Assembly (NCBI GenBank): GCA_964006375.1
Contig: OZ023266.1
Location: forward strand, 156,557,792-156,621,791
Origin: Tillus elongatus
Taxonomy: Eukaryota > Arthropoda > Insecta > Coleoptera > Cleridae
Direction: 5' to 3'
Length of the DNA: 64,000 nucleotides
The position numbers and the translations under genes were made by a program. Positions 24,326 through 36,591 of the stretch are shown piece by piece. How positions within the stretch are numbered: the first letter of the stretch is position 1; each line of letters starts with the position of its first letter. The notes below the pieces were generated by a model. The model saw nothing but the letters and a program-made list of their open reading frames with translations. It was not told the DNA's origin and searched no databases.

Positions 24326-24449
24326 AAATACCTTTTATTTGCTTTTTTTAACCAACTTCAAACAAGGACGAGGTTCTCAATTCGCCTGTATGTTTTTTAT
24401 GTGTGTTACCTCAGAACTTTTTTCTAGGTGAACCCATTTTGATGATTCT

Positions 24450-24570
24450 TTTAGTGAATTTTCTTTAAAAAAAAACGCACTAATGAAGAGATTTCGACTT
24501 TTGAATTTTGAAAAAATTTCTTCAAATGAGCGCTATTTAGGACCCCTGGAACCTAAATCCGAGGTCCGTT

Positions 24571-24668
<98 letters not shown>

Positions 24669-25374
24669 TATATATTTATGTGTCACACCTATAACTAAAA
24701 AAATAATGGAACGATTTTGATAAAATTAGGTGACTACCTTCCTTTCGCGAGTGGCTTGGATAAGTTCGTTGGTCAGGAAAATCCGCCCAGGTTTTCCCGG
24801 AAAATTTTGTGTTTTCTTTCAAAAAAAATCGAAAAAAGTTATATATCCGGAATTAATTAACAAAGTAAGGGCAACCAAATTTTATACGCGCGTTAACATC
24901 ATTATAGGTAAGCTACCTACCAAAATTTAGCTTTGTCAGTTAAAGGACAAAAAAGTTACAGGCATTTCAAGAAAAATAAATTTGGATTTTCCTCAAAACG
25001 TCAAAGTCGCTATTTTAAACGTCAAAATTGGGAATATTTAGGCAATAACCCTGAAAATAATATAAGCTATGGAAGGAAAATGTCTCAAGAACAATGTTTT
25101 ACAAAGCCTGAAGTCTTAGTTTCAATCGTCATTGTCCTTCAATTTACTAAAATATTCCCAGAAAATTCATTTCAAGTAGACCCTTTCTCTGATACTTTGG
25201 CAGTAGTGTTGGTTATAGAGTTTATCGGTTAATGGTATATCATTTTTGTCGAATTTTCGTAAAAAATATTCAAAGTCCAATATATCCGTTATTATGCAAG
25301 ATACGGAAAAAAAATTATACATTAATTATAGGGTGTCTTCAGCTACATCTTAAAAAATATTTCCAAATTACAGG
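24450..25374 (+). repeat. ATR repeat, near-complete copy
   Basis: TTAGTGAATTTTCTTTAAAA inverted repeat, GAGATTTCGACTTTTGAATT, GAGCGCTATTTAGGACCCC, (AT)n tract (24575-24665), GTGTCACACCTATAACT, GGCTTGGATAAGTTCG, the TTTTCCCGGAAAATTTTGTG block, AACGTCAAAATTGGG, GTCTCAAGAACAATG, GACCCTTTCTCTGATAC, then TAGGGTGTCTTCAGC and GGTGGCCCATAAGTCG. Best single reference for the block order in this family. Confidence 0.85.
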
Positions 25375-25452
25375 GTGGCCCATAAGTCGTTGGTGATTCA
25401 AATTTTCTTTTTTAGGGAATTTTCTTTAAAAAATTCACTAATGGGGAGATCC

Positions 25453-25526
<74 letters not shown>

Positions 25527-26005
25527 TACCGACAACTCAAAAAATAATAGACCGATTTTGATCAAATTTGGTGAGTACCTTCCTTTTGCAAGTGGGTTGA
25601 ATATGTTTGTTAGCCAGGAAAATCGGACAAGGTTTTCCCGGAAAATGTTGTGTTTTCTTTCTAAAAAAATCTATATCTCCGGAAATAACTAAGTGAGGGC
25701 AACCAAATTTGGTACGCGTATTTGTATTATAAAGAGTGAACCATGTACAAAAATTTAAAACGTCAAAATTGGCAATGTTTACGCAAAGAACGTGAAACAA
25801 ATACGGATTGTGAAAAGAGAATGATGCAAGAAGAGTGTTCTGCGAACCCTTATGTTTCAGATACAACCGTCATTGCCCTTCATTTTACTAAAATATTTAC
25901 AGAAAATTCATTTCAAGTAGACCCTTTCTCCAATGCTTTCTTAAAAAAATATCCTATTAAAACATTTTTATGAAAATTCACTACCATAACGCACTTGCTG
26001 CGTCC
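25375..26005 (+). repeat. ATR repeat, shortened copy ending in an M1 motif
   Basis: It follows the previous copy directly. The start block is cut short and runs straight into (AT)n (25453-25524). The body is shorter, and the copy ends in the M1 terminal motif (25973-26005), immediately followed by LINE sequence. Confidence 0.8.
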
Positions 26006-26009
26006 AGAA

Positions 26010-26112
26010 TTTTTATTTTAAATGCTAGCACTGCTTTTCTAGTTCCTCGACCAGGTCTAAATCCGAAATGACCTTGATTCAAGCAAGTCTCTATTTAGCT
26101 TCTTATTCTAGT
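26010..26112 (-). pseudogene. LINE reverse transcriptase fragment
   Basis: The minus strand reads CLNQGHFGFRPGRGTRKAVL, the conserved FGFRxGRGTR motif of RTE-like reverse transcriptases. Only about 30 codons remain. It is cut on the low side by the M1 end at 26005. It may be from the same LINE family as 21786-22650. Confidence 0.7.
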
Positions 26113-27067
26113 TTTTACTAGGATTAGCAAAATCTTTACTATAATAATAACTATGTTTAATAATTATGAAATTGAGCTGCAAAAGTTCGGGTTTGTAGGT
26201 TTTTATTTTGTCTTGATACATCATTTACTAATTGCTGCCCCTCTGCGTTTTCACAGTTATACCTGTAAGTTATCTCGCCTAACGGCATCGTCAAACTCGA
26301 ACAAGTTAAAATTATCGACGACTGTTTGGTTTTGAGACGCAAGTATAAAAAGGAGGACAAATTTCTATAGTGTTTTTTTTTTGTAAATATTAATTCATTA
26401 ACAAATTTTTTGCAGTACATTTCACTGAAGCATAAAGCTGACACGAGAATCTTGATGCAAAATGTGTTAATGCCAGAAATGCTTGCGTTTGACAACAAAT
26501 ATGCCACTTAAAATATCTCCAGTATTTTAAATTAGATTTTTAACCTTAAACGAGTGACCGACACAAATAACGTGAGGCGATAGAAAATCAGCCATAATTT
26601 GCAAGGTCGTCTGTCAGTATGTTACATATCTTCCATGTTGATTAAAAGCAGGAAATTGAATTAAAAATCAATAACCGAATTGATTGCATTCTTAAAGCAA
26701 CAAAAAAGCTATTAATATAATAAACGTTGGATAAAATAATTACTTGTTATTATCACAGACGACCTCCGCCCGCATATCATGTGCTTCACATGCCGTTGTT
26801 GCCTTTCACTAATTTAACTGCTTCTTTCAACTCAGGCGAATTCCAAAAGATAACTTTATTTGATCCGAAATGTGTTACACTGCATGACATAGAAACATAC
26901 TTTTTTTGTGCCTGAAAAAACAATAAATAATGTTATACAGAATGTCCCAAAAGCCGACTATAACCCTGCAAGTGCTGACAGATCAGCTTGTGACAAACCA
27001 GAAAAACTGAATTTGACATCAGTAAAATTGTGATAGTTTTCGAGATCTTTGCATTTTAATAAAACTC
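26113..27067. other. Unassigned unique-looking stretch
   Basis: No repeat family recognised. Two short open segments follow good-looking 3' splice sites (TTTTTTGCAG at about 26415, then 32 codons to a stop; TTATTATCACAG at about 26759, then about 50 codons to a stop with AATAAA near 26921). I do not recognise the peptides and do not call genes. Confidence 0.35.
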
Positions 27068-27371
27068 TGGGCGCAGCAAGTGCGTTATAGAAGTGAATTT
27101 TCATAAAAATGTTTTTAATTACAAATATATCGCTCTGATGCGAGCAGGCATCAATTTGGTTACCGGTATAACCTATATAGTAGGAACAATGTACCATTTT
27201 TTATCAAAATAATTATTTGAAAATGTACAAAAATTTTCCGAAAATAAACTTTAAATGTTTTTGAGAAAACTGGTCTCCTAGCCAATGAACCTTAGGTTAA
27301 TAGCAAATTGAGTTATTGAAATTTGAAACATTTAATGAAAATTCGCAACCAAAACGCCCTTGCTGCGTTCA
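27068..27371. mobile_element. M1 foldback MITE, complete copy
   Basis: Left end CTGGGCGCAGCAAGTGCG then TTATAGAAGTGAATTTTCAT; right end ATGAAAATTCGCAACCAAAA then CGCCCTTGCTGCGTTC. The ends are imperfect inverted repeats of about 40 bp around a 220-bp AT-rich interior with no coding capacity. A further M1 right end follows at 27455-27503. Confidence 0.8.
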
Positions 27372-27454
27372 TACAAAAAATTTCCGAAAATAAAGTTAAA
27401 TATTGGTTTCCTAAGCAACAAATCTTACGTTAATAGCAAATTGAGTTATTGAAA

Positions 27455-27503
27455 TATGAAGGATTTAATGAAAATTCACTAGCAGAACGCACTTACTGCG
27501 TCC
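27455..27503 (+). repeat. M1 terminal motif, extra copy
   Basis: AATGAAAATTCACTAGCAGA then ACGCACTTACTGCGTCCAGA. The 80 bp before it repeat the tail of the preceding M1 copy, so this is a local duplication of one end. Confidence 0.7.
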
Positions 27504-28275
<772 letters not shown>

Positions 28276-28998
28276 TAAAAAAGAAAATTTGAATCACCAA
28301 CGAGTTATGGACCAGCCTGTAATTGTAGAAATATTTTTTAAGATGTAGCTCAAGACACCCTATAATTAATGTATACAATTTTTTTTTCGTATCTTGTACA
28401 ATGACGGATATATTGAGCTTTAAAGATTTTTTTACGAAAATTCGACAAAAATGATATACCATTAACCGATAAACTCTATTGCCAACACTACTGCCAAATC
28501 GTCAGAGAAAGGGTCTATTTGAAATGAATTTTCTGGGAATATTTTAGTAAAATTAAGGACAATGATGATATAAACTAAGACTTTGGGCTTTGTAATTCTT
28601 GAGACATTTTCCTTCCATAGCTCATCTTAGTTTCAGGTTCATTGCCTAAATATTACCAATTTTGACGTTTAAAATCGCGATTGTTGACGTTTTGAGGAAA
28701 CCCCAAATTTATTTTTCTTTAAATACCTGTAACTTTTTTGTAACCCACAGAGCTAAATTTTGGTAGGTAACTTACCTATAATGATATAAACCCGCGCATG
28801 AAATTTGGTTGCCCTTACGTTGTTAATTCCGGAGATATAAATTTTTTTCATTTTTTTTAAAGAAAACACAAATTTTTCCGGGATAACCTCGGCGGATTTT
28901 CCTGGCTAACGAACTTATTCAAGCCACTTGCGAAAGGAAGGTACTCACCAAGTTTTATCAAAATCGGTCCATTATTTTTTAAGTTATAGGTGTGACAC

Positions 28999-29075
<77 letters not shown>

Positions 29076-29235
29076 CATATACATATACATATACATATTA
29101 AGTCTGAAACCAACCTCGGATTTGGGTTCCAGGGGTCCTAAATAGCGCTCATTTGAAGAATTTTTTTCAAAATTCAAAAGTCGGGATCTCCCCATTCGTG
29201 AATTTTTTTTAAAGAAAATTCACTAAAAATATTAT
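28276..29235 (-). repeat. ATR repeat with (AT)n/(ATAC)n, near-complete
   Basis: Minus orientation, contiguous with the preceding copy. All blocks from GGTCCATAACTCGTTGGTGA through GGTGTGACACATAAATAT, the tract at 29003-29095 (AT then ACATAT units), TTTGGGTTCCAGGGGTCC, and the start hairpin AAAGAAAATTCACTAA are present. Confidence 0.8.
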
Positions 29236-29317
29236 TAAATCTGACTAAGGACAGCATTTTAAGTACCACCAACTACAAATAGTAAAATTTTGAATATTCT
29301 TGCCTTGTAGTGTGCGA

Positions 29318-29460
29318 TATCACTGCACGTAAAAGATCATAACTCTGGCGTAGAGTCCAGAGGTTCGGCAAAGTTATAAGGGATTTGATTAGTCTACTCC
29401 ATGGCGTCTGCGATTGGCCATAGTTGCAGGAATGGGCCGACGTTAAATAAAGAATACATC
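29318..29460 (+). mobile_element. SINE 3' fragment of a diverged subfamily (S7)
   Basis: GGTTCGGCAAAGTT, the TCCATGGCGTCTGCGATTGG block and CCGACGTTAAATAAAG match the 3' half of the S1-S5 SINEs. The body has GCACGTAAAAGATC in place of GCACGTTAAAGATC, a variant shared with S6 at 38311. The head is missing. Confidence 0.65.
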
Positions 29461-29606
29461 AGGCAAACGAACGAAAAACATTTACTGTCAATGTCACCGA
29501 CAAGTCTGACTCAGGTAGCCACGGTATGTTTTGTTATCGATTTTGGTGTGCTTATCTTCGGTTTATTGTTAAAATCAAGTTTTTGCATTCCAGTGTGGTT
29601 TTTAAA

Positions 29607-31103
29607 CATTCCGTACACTCACCGCGAATATTGTAATATGCATTTCATTTACGGGCAATGCAAGGGCAATGCTAACGCGGCAGCTGAACTTTACCAACCC
29701 GAATGCTCTGTATCACCCCCGACTATCGTGTATTGATTAATGTCCATCTCCCATATTCAGAAGGAAGACTGGACCCGAGATGGGTGAAGTGGAAGACCCA
29801 AAATGAACTATGAAGAAAATGTATTAGAAGAAAGAGAAAACGAGCCTACTACTCCAGTGCGAGCTACTGAACAAATAGTTGGGATACCAAAAAGTACCGC
29901 AAATACGATATTGAAATACCACGAGTTTCATCCTTAGCACTTCCAAAGTGTACAAGCATCACTGCCCCGAGGTTGCCCAAAGAGACTTGAATTTTGCCAA
30001 ACAATGCGAATCATTCTAGATAACTCAAACTTCTTAGACAACATGTTGTGGTCTGATGAAACGACGTGCGAGAAAGATGGTTACATTACAGTAGAAGACC
30101 CCCACCAGATAAGAGTAGACCGGTCCCAGGAACAATGCAAAATAAACTCTTGGACCGGTATTTTAAATGGCCAGATAATTGGGCCTTGTCAATCACATGG
30201 AGTCTTAAATGGTGACAATTATGTCTTTTATACGAGAGCAATTGCCCATATTATTAGAAGATACGCCTTTATCTATCATGCGCTCAATGTGGCTAAAAAT
30301 GACAGCTCCTCGGCACTTATCTTGACAATTATCTGTCTTTTTTACGAGATCATTTGCCCATATTATTAGAAGATACGCCTTTATCTATCAGGCGCTCAAT
30401 GTGGCTAAAAATGACAGCTCCTCGGCACATTTCGCGCGACAAGTGCGAAGATATTTAAATGCTGTATATCCAGACCGATAGATAGGACGTCTTGGTCCAA
30501 TTTTGTGGCCACCACCATCCCCTGATTTAAATCCATTGGATTTCTATTGCTGGGAGATGTCTTAAAGAGAAAGTTTATTTGAAGATGATAAACAACGATT
30601 TGGAACTGTGGCAACGAATTGATGAGGCAGAACAAATAATTAATCTCACCGGACAACCGCGACGGATAAAGGGTACATTTTTGAGAAGATGTGTGTGTGT
30701 GTGTTTTTTTGTTTTGTTTTTTTAACGTCGGCCTATTTCTGCGACTATGGCCAATTACCGACGCCAGGGAGCAGTTTCACCTCACCATCCTGGATATTTT
30801 GCCGAACCCCTGCCTTTCTGTTAGAAGGGTAAGGATCTTTAACGTGCCCAACATCACATGGACACGGGACCGGCGGATTTACGCCCCCTCCGAAGGGCAT
30901 TCAACTTGCTCAAATACAATGCCAGAACCTCGGTTGATGTTAATGTTACAGTTTGTACTGAAAAAGTGAAAGGAGAACCCTGGGATCGAACCCAGTACCC
31001 TTCGGTTCAGAGGCACACGTTCTTACCCCTGAACCACCGAGGTTCTTTGAGAAGATGTGATGCATGTATTGCAGCAGAAGGTGGTAACTTTGAGCACTTG
31101 TAA
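29607..31103 (+). pseudogene. DD41D mariner-like transposase pseudogene, split by a SINE
   Basis: Frames give an N-terminal YTHREYCNMHFIYGQCKGNA, a middle RGCPKRLEFCQTMRIILD and NMLWSDET (first catalytic Asp), then INSWTGILNGQIIGP, AKNDSSSAHFARQVRRYL (second Asp), RLGPILWPPPSPDLNPLDF (third Asp; 41 residues apart) and the end CDACIAAEGGNFEHL. Stops at 29734 and 29936 and several frameshifts inactivate it. A 112-bp tandem duplication (30214-30437) doubles the region around the second Asp. SINE S2 (30694-31046) sits within the last codons. The DD41D spacing is counted directly; terminal inverted repeats were not identified. Confidence 0.85.
30680..31060 (-). mobile_element. tRNA-headed SINE, copy S2, with target-site duplication
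   Basis: The element (30694-31046, minus sense) is flanked by TTTGAGAAGATGTG on both sides (30680-30693 and 31047-31060). Head AGAACCTCGGTGGTTCAG, B-box-like GGGTTCGATCCCAGGG, body GGGCACGTTAAAGATCC, 3' block ATTGGCCATAGTCGCAGAAA, tail A-rich then (CA)n. Best reference copy of the family, about 353 bp. Confidence 0.92.
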
Positions 31104-31334
31104 TTTTTTTTATTAAACCGTATTAACAACAATGTTTTTTCAAAGTTAAATACTCTCATGAATTTAAAAAATATTTCACTTAAATTAATAACATCTAGAA
31201 TAATTTCATAAAGAGCTTTTATTGCAGTAAAATAGCTCTTTTGACATAGTAATACAAGAAAAGTATTGAATGTTACACCATTTTATTTTAGAATCTGCAT
31301 AATATGGTGGAATTTTCAAGTGCACTGGCATGAT

Positions 31335-32330
31335 ATTTTAGTATATTTTAGCGAATTTTTCGTAAAACGATACACACCGATAACTCAAAAAATAATTGGC
31401 CGATTGTAATGAAATTTTGTAGGTACCGTATTTTGTAAGTGGCTTGGACAAGTTCGTTAGCCAGGAAAAGTGGACTAGTTTTTCGGGGAAAATTTTGGGT
31501 TTTCTTTGGGAAAATTTCTGTATCTCCGAAAATAAGAAAGCTATGCCAACCAAATTTGGGATATACGTTTCTACTATCAAACTTACCCTACATGCCGAAA
31601 TTTAGATATGGCCGTTAAAAGGAAAAAAAGTTATAGGCATTTAAAGAAAAAAATTTGGTACTACTGGTGATCAAATGAAAGCACGAACAAAATATTTTGT
31701 GGTTAAAAAAATTAATTGAATAATACATGGAACGGTTAAGTTTTCTTGATATAAAAAGGTCAATAAGTAGCAGAAAAAAATATTTTGACAATTTTATAAT
31801 TTTCGTTTTAAAACGTCAAAGTCGCGATTTGAAACGTCAAAATTTGCAATTTTTAGACAAATAATCTGAAATAAATACGGATTATGTAGAAGAAATGTCG
31901 CAGTAAGTGTGTTTTACAAAGCCTTAAGTTTCAGCTTCAACCACCATTGTCCTTTATTTTCCTAAAATATTATCGGAAAATCCATTTCAAATAGATCATC
32001 TTTCTGATGCTTTGGCACTAGTTTCAGCTATAGAGGTTATCGTTTAATAGTCTACATTTTAACAAATTTTCGTAGACTTGAATTTTGGAAAGATTTCTTC
32101 AAATGAGCGCGAACTAGAACCCCTAAAACGCATATAGAGGGTGACGCATTTCTACGGTAAAACTCAATATTTTTGTTTATATACTAGATACGAGCAAAAA
32201 TTGTATACCTTAATTACAGGGTGTTTTGAGCTGCATCTTATAAAATTATTTTGATAATCACAGGCTGGTCCATAAGTCGTTGGTGATGCACACTTCTTTT
32301 TTTTTTTAATAGAACACCTTTATATTATTG
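31335..32330 (+). repeat. ATR repeat without (AT)n
   Basis: ATR body from ACACCGATAACTCAAAAAAT and GGCTTGGACAAGTTCGTTAG through AACGTCAAAGTCGCG, GTCGCAGTAAGTGTG, to a second 5' block (GAGCGCGAACTAGAACCCC) near 32105 and GGTCCATAAGTCGTTGGTGA near 32270. The (AT)n tract is absent. Confidence 0.7.
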
Positions 32331-33716
32331 CATTTTCCATTGAATTATAATACATCTTTGTAAGAAAAAAAATTCATATCGTTCATCGTTTTTAAGTTAT
32401 TTCAATTGTTTTGCAACTTTTCACGTATTTGGCACATTGCACAAACACATATCATAAATTGTAAAAAGGCGTTTTTATCAATAGAGAGCTGAATCCAATG
32501 GAAATGACGCGTTCAGAGAGCTTTTTGTTTGTATTACTGGTCAAAAAACGCGAGTATCCATATTAAAAATACCTACGTGTGTAGCCGGGACCGACAGAAG
32601 CATTTTTCTGGTTCTATTATAAGTGTAATATTGATTTATTTATACATATTTTATCATAAAATCAAGATATTTTACGGTTCTAAGAACACCGACATGTTGA
32701 AAACTACGATCTATGTACAATCTGAGGTCGCAATTAGATTACTCAAGTGATTATTACAGTATTATCTATAGTGCTTTTAATTAACTCAGGAATTACATAT
32801 TATCAATAATTTATAATTATGATGTATTATTTTCTCACTTATCTCGCACATTTAAAGATGGAAATCTTGAGTAATTGTAATAATAAGAGCTATTAGATAG
32901 ATGTTTTGAAATGGTTTGTAATATTTTCAAACTACTATGCGTATACTAGTTTCCTTTAGTGTAGAGTCGTTTTTATTGCTGTATTTGGTACCTCCAAGTT
33001 TAGATCTATTATATTGTTCCTTTATTAATTCAGATGTAGACCTCTAATGACCAGTTCTGTAGTACATGTCAGTAGTTTCTTTGTTAATTGTGAAATCTGA
33101 CATCCGCCAAAGAAATAAACATTTATACACTAATAATTCAGATGCCTGGAGGTTTGAAGGGAAGGGGGTGTCTAAACTGCAACGGAAAATAAGTAGTTTA
33201 TTAGTTTCTAGAATACAATTTTAGTTTGATAATAAACCGAAAAAGCGTTGGCTCGTTTGGGCAATGACCCCATTGATTTCAAATTTTAAAATTATAATTT
33301 TCATATTTAGTCCAGCCAAATAAAACATTGACGAGGACGTTTGAAATAAAAAGCTGAATATTGCCAGAGATGTTGAGGGTGAGTCCTTATTGAAATCCTG
33401 AAAGTCCCAAACAATCTCACTTGGGGAAACTCTTCTATGTTAGAAAAACCACTGCCATCTTGGATTTTGGAGTTTTGAGCATAGCGCCTGAACCAAACGT
33501 CCGATTTTGATTGTCTTTGCGCCAAATTGCGTAGTTTACTGTTCTTTTTCTTTCAAAATGTTATTTTTTAACAAGTAGTATAATCTCATTTAATTTTTTT
33601 AAAAGAAAGTACAGTTGTACCTAAAATGTTTGCATTTTTTGCCCATAGTAAATATTACGTTAAATGTACCGATTCTATGGCAACACGTCAGTCAAAGGTT
33701 CGACGTCATCGATGTC
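32331..33716. other. Unassigned, ATR-like at the left
   Basis: 32331-32535 matches the inverted stretch 18650-18850 (AAGCTCTCTGAATGCG-type block) and so continues the ATR family. The remainder to 33716 shows no gene or repeat that I recognise. Confidence 0.4.
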
Positions 33717-35833
33717 CTAGTCAGCCACTTCCATGCGATTTGCGCTTCCATGCCGGGCGCAGTAACCGTACATATATGTGCAACTGAGCCCACTTGTCCT
33801 GCATTTGCGTTTATTTTCGCAGCAGGATTTGCAGTTGCTGGATATGAGGTGGAGTACCCGCTCCGGTGCTGTATCCTCTTCAGTCGAGATAGGCTTTACT
33901 GACCTGCATGCATCATTCATCCACATTACTTTTCCAGCAGGCCATTTTCCATCCGTAGTTGAACCCAAATGTAAATATACTGAATTAGCGTACTACGAGC
34001 TTTAAGTCAGAGGAAATGGCGGAATTTGGCTCCTACCTGGTGGTAAACTCGGTACTAAAGTTGTTTAGTTGCTGCGGATGTAGGTGGAAGTGCAGACAAG
34101 TCAAATATGGCCTTGACCAACTGCTTAGCAGCTGTTCTCCAATACAGCCGATGTCCGGCGTTGTTTAAGCTCTCTTTAACACCACAGCCATACAGCGCGA
34201 GAAGAACATATTCTCCAGATTCTGTGGTTTCCTTGTGTGTTCGGTTGATTGAAGACAGACATTTTATCTCATAACCAAGCCCCGTTTTGGAGCTTCTTGA
34301 AGGAGCCGTTTTTACCTTCTCGGAATCTGTGTCTTCGCCTGCTATTACTGATTGCACGCCGTTGTTGGCAGCTTGCACAGCTTTCTTTACTATCACAGTA
34401 CCACCAGCGTTATCTGATACTTGAAAGACTTTGACTCCAGCTCCGGTGAGGTGCCTGGATAGCAAAGTGATGACACGCGCCTTGTTTTTGACATTTACCA
34501 AGAACTTTCCATGAGGTGACGTTGAAGGTGTGGCATCGTGGATTACAGCCTTCGTCGCCGCTCCACTGACGTTTTTTCTGGAATGTTTGGAACATCCTGA
34601 GTGCTCGGAGAGTTGTAACCATCGAAGACCACAGTGACATCCCAACCCAAGTGATTATTCACGTACTTCACCTACTAGAGGCAGATTTGGTGGAAATTCG
34701 CTGGACGCGATCACACGACCCGATGCAGTAGGAAGCCACCGTCAATTATAAACTCTGAGTTAGCTGGGAAGGTATCCTTTCAATTAAGACAGACATTTTA
34801 TCTCATAACCAAGCCTTGTTGTGGATCTTCTTGAAGCGACCATTTTTACCTCTTCTGAGCCTGTGTCTTCGCCTGCTATTACTGATTGCACGCCGTTGTT
34901 GGCAGCTTGCACAGCCGTCTTTACTATCACAGTACCACCGTTATCGGGGACTTGAAAGACTTTGAATGCAGCTCCGGTGAGGTGATTGGATAGCAGCGTG
35001 ATGAAACGCGCCTTTTTTTAGACATTTACCAAGAACTTTCCATGAGGTGACGTTGAAGGTGTGGCATCGTCGACTACAGCCTTCGTCGCCGCTCCACTGA
35101 CGTTTTTTCTGGAATGTCTGAAACATCCTTAGTGCTCGAAGAGTTGTGACCATCGAAGACCACAGTGACATCCCAACCCATGTGTTTATTCACGTATTTC
35201 ACCTACTGGAGGCAGATTTGGTGGAAATTTGCTGGACGCGATCACACGACCCGATGCAGTAGGAAGTCACCGTCAATTATAAACTCTGAGTTAGCTGGGA
35301 AGGTATCCTTTCAATTAAGACAGATATTTTATCTCATAACCAAGCCTCGTTGTGGATCTTCTTGGAGCTACCCTTTTTACCTCTTCTAAGTCTGTGTCTT
35401 CGCCTGCTATTACTGGTTGCACGACGGTGTTGGAAGCTTCTTCGGTCTTTACTATAACAGTAGCAGGGTCATCGGGGACTTGAAAGACTTTGACTCCAGC
35501 TCCGGTGAGTGAGGTGCCTGGATAGCAGCGTGATGAAACGCGTCCTGTTTTTGACATTTACCAAGAACTTTCCTTGAGGTGATCGTCGATTACAGCCTTC
35601 GCCGTCGCCCCACAGACGTTTTTTCTGGAATGTTGCACATCGTTAGTGCTCGGAGAGTTGTAGCCATCGAAGACACACAGAGACATCCCAGCCCAATTGA
35701 TTATTCACGTACTTCACCTACTAGAGGTAGATTTGGTGGAAACTCGCTGGACGCGATCACACGACCCGATGCAGTAGGAAGTCACCGTCAATTATAAACT
35801 CTGAGTTAGCTCGGAAGGTATCCTTTCAATTAT
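33717..35833 (-). pseudogene. Decayed gene of an uncharacterised PIN/FEN-like nuclease family
   Basis: On the minus strand, the 5' part is a triplicated module and the 3' part a single C-terminus. The module reads FIIDGGFLLHRVV, VKYVNNHLGWDVTVVFDGY, KFLVNVKNKARVITLLSRHL and GVQSVIAGEDTDSEKVK; order and acidic motifs (IDGG, VFDGY, GEDTD) resemble FEN1/XPG-type PIN nucleases. Then LLALYGCGVKE and a Cys-rich tail (SSNCKSCCENKRKCRTSG, MYGYCARHG), as in a family of large uncharacterised animal proteins that I know from annotated genomes. Stops (RVV followed by TGA; others near 33990) and frameshifts are frequent. Function is inferred from motifs only; it may itself be carried by a mobile element. 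Confidence 0.65.
34254..35833. repeat. Tandem triplication of a ~530-bp coding module
   Basis: Three direct units: 34254-34787 (534 bp), 34788-35318 (531 bp), 35319-35833 (about 515 bp). Each starts at GACAGACATTTTATCTCA (one base changed in the third) and ends at AAGGTATCCTTTCAATT. Units 1 and 2 are nearly the same length as 177-178 codons, so the duplication is close to frame-neutral. Each unit holds the whole IDGG-to-GEDTD module. Confidence 0.92.
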
Positions 35834-36590
35834 GGAAGACTAATTAAATGAATAGCATGCAATATTAGTCAAAACAAGCAACTCATACTGTTCGACCCCC
35901 CTTTTTTCGTTTTTTTTTCTCTCAATTACATTATAACCCAGTGTAACCCATTACTATAGCTGTTTTTAAATCATGCAAGTTGTTAGTATGATAATATAGG
36001 ACAGAAAAGACCATTTGACGCAAAGACGAACGGACTTGGACGTTTGGTTCGATCGCTAAGTTTAGAACTGGAAACATGCAAGATGCACCAGTTTTTCACC
36101 AAGTGTGTTCGTTTGGAACTTTTGTGATTCGAACTAGGACATCATCCTCAAAGTTCGTACTAATTTTCAGATTTTTGTTTTTAAGTGTCTAGGTTAAGGC
36201 ATTGTTTTGTCTAATTTGACTGGATTAATTCGTTTCACTATATATTTTTTGCAACAAATACCCTACATATATCCCGGGAATATGTAATGCATCTGATCTA
36301 TATATAGCAGGCTGCTATCAATCATAAAGCCGAAAAATTGTGTCACATTTTTGAACTGTCGCAAATTCTATTCCTTCGGTGGCAGTTTTGCATTTCAAGA
36401 GACAATGTCTTATTATAGTTTAGAATTAATCGGTTTGTATAACACCGTTTGTCTAAAGACTGCACTACTGATTTTAAATTACAAATAACAATATAAGTAT
36501 CATAGGCGTGCATGAAGACTTTTCCTTATTGTATAAATTGCGGCAAATCGTTTACATAGAGCGTAGACAAAAGCAGCCTAATGACACTTC
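35834..36590. other. Unassigned
   Basis: AT-rich with no gene or repeat recognised. Confidence 0.4.
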
Positions 36591-36591
36591 C

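Noticed and set aside
26415..26920. Two open segments after TTTTTTGCAG and TTATTATCACAG, the second with AATAAA downstream
   Set aside because: Peptides unrecognised, no partner donors or conservation visible; splice-like acceptors are frequent in AT-rich DNA.
33615..33902. 95-codon + strand frame rich in Cys and Ala
   Set aside because: It is antisense to the Cys-rich tail of the pseudogene at 33717-33968.
34410..35171. Two similar 76-codon frames beginning MSLWSSMVTTLRALRMF
   Set aside because: Out-of-frame readings of the triplicated nuclease-like module; the true frame gives VVFDGY.
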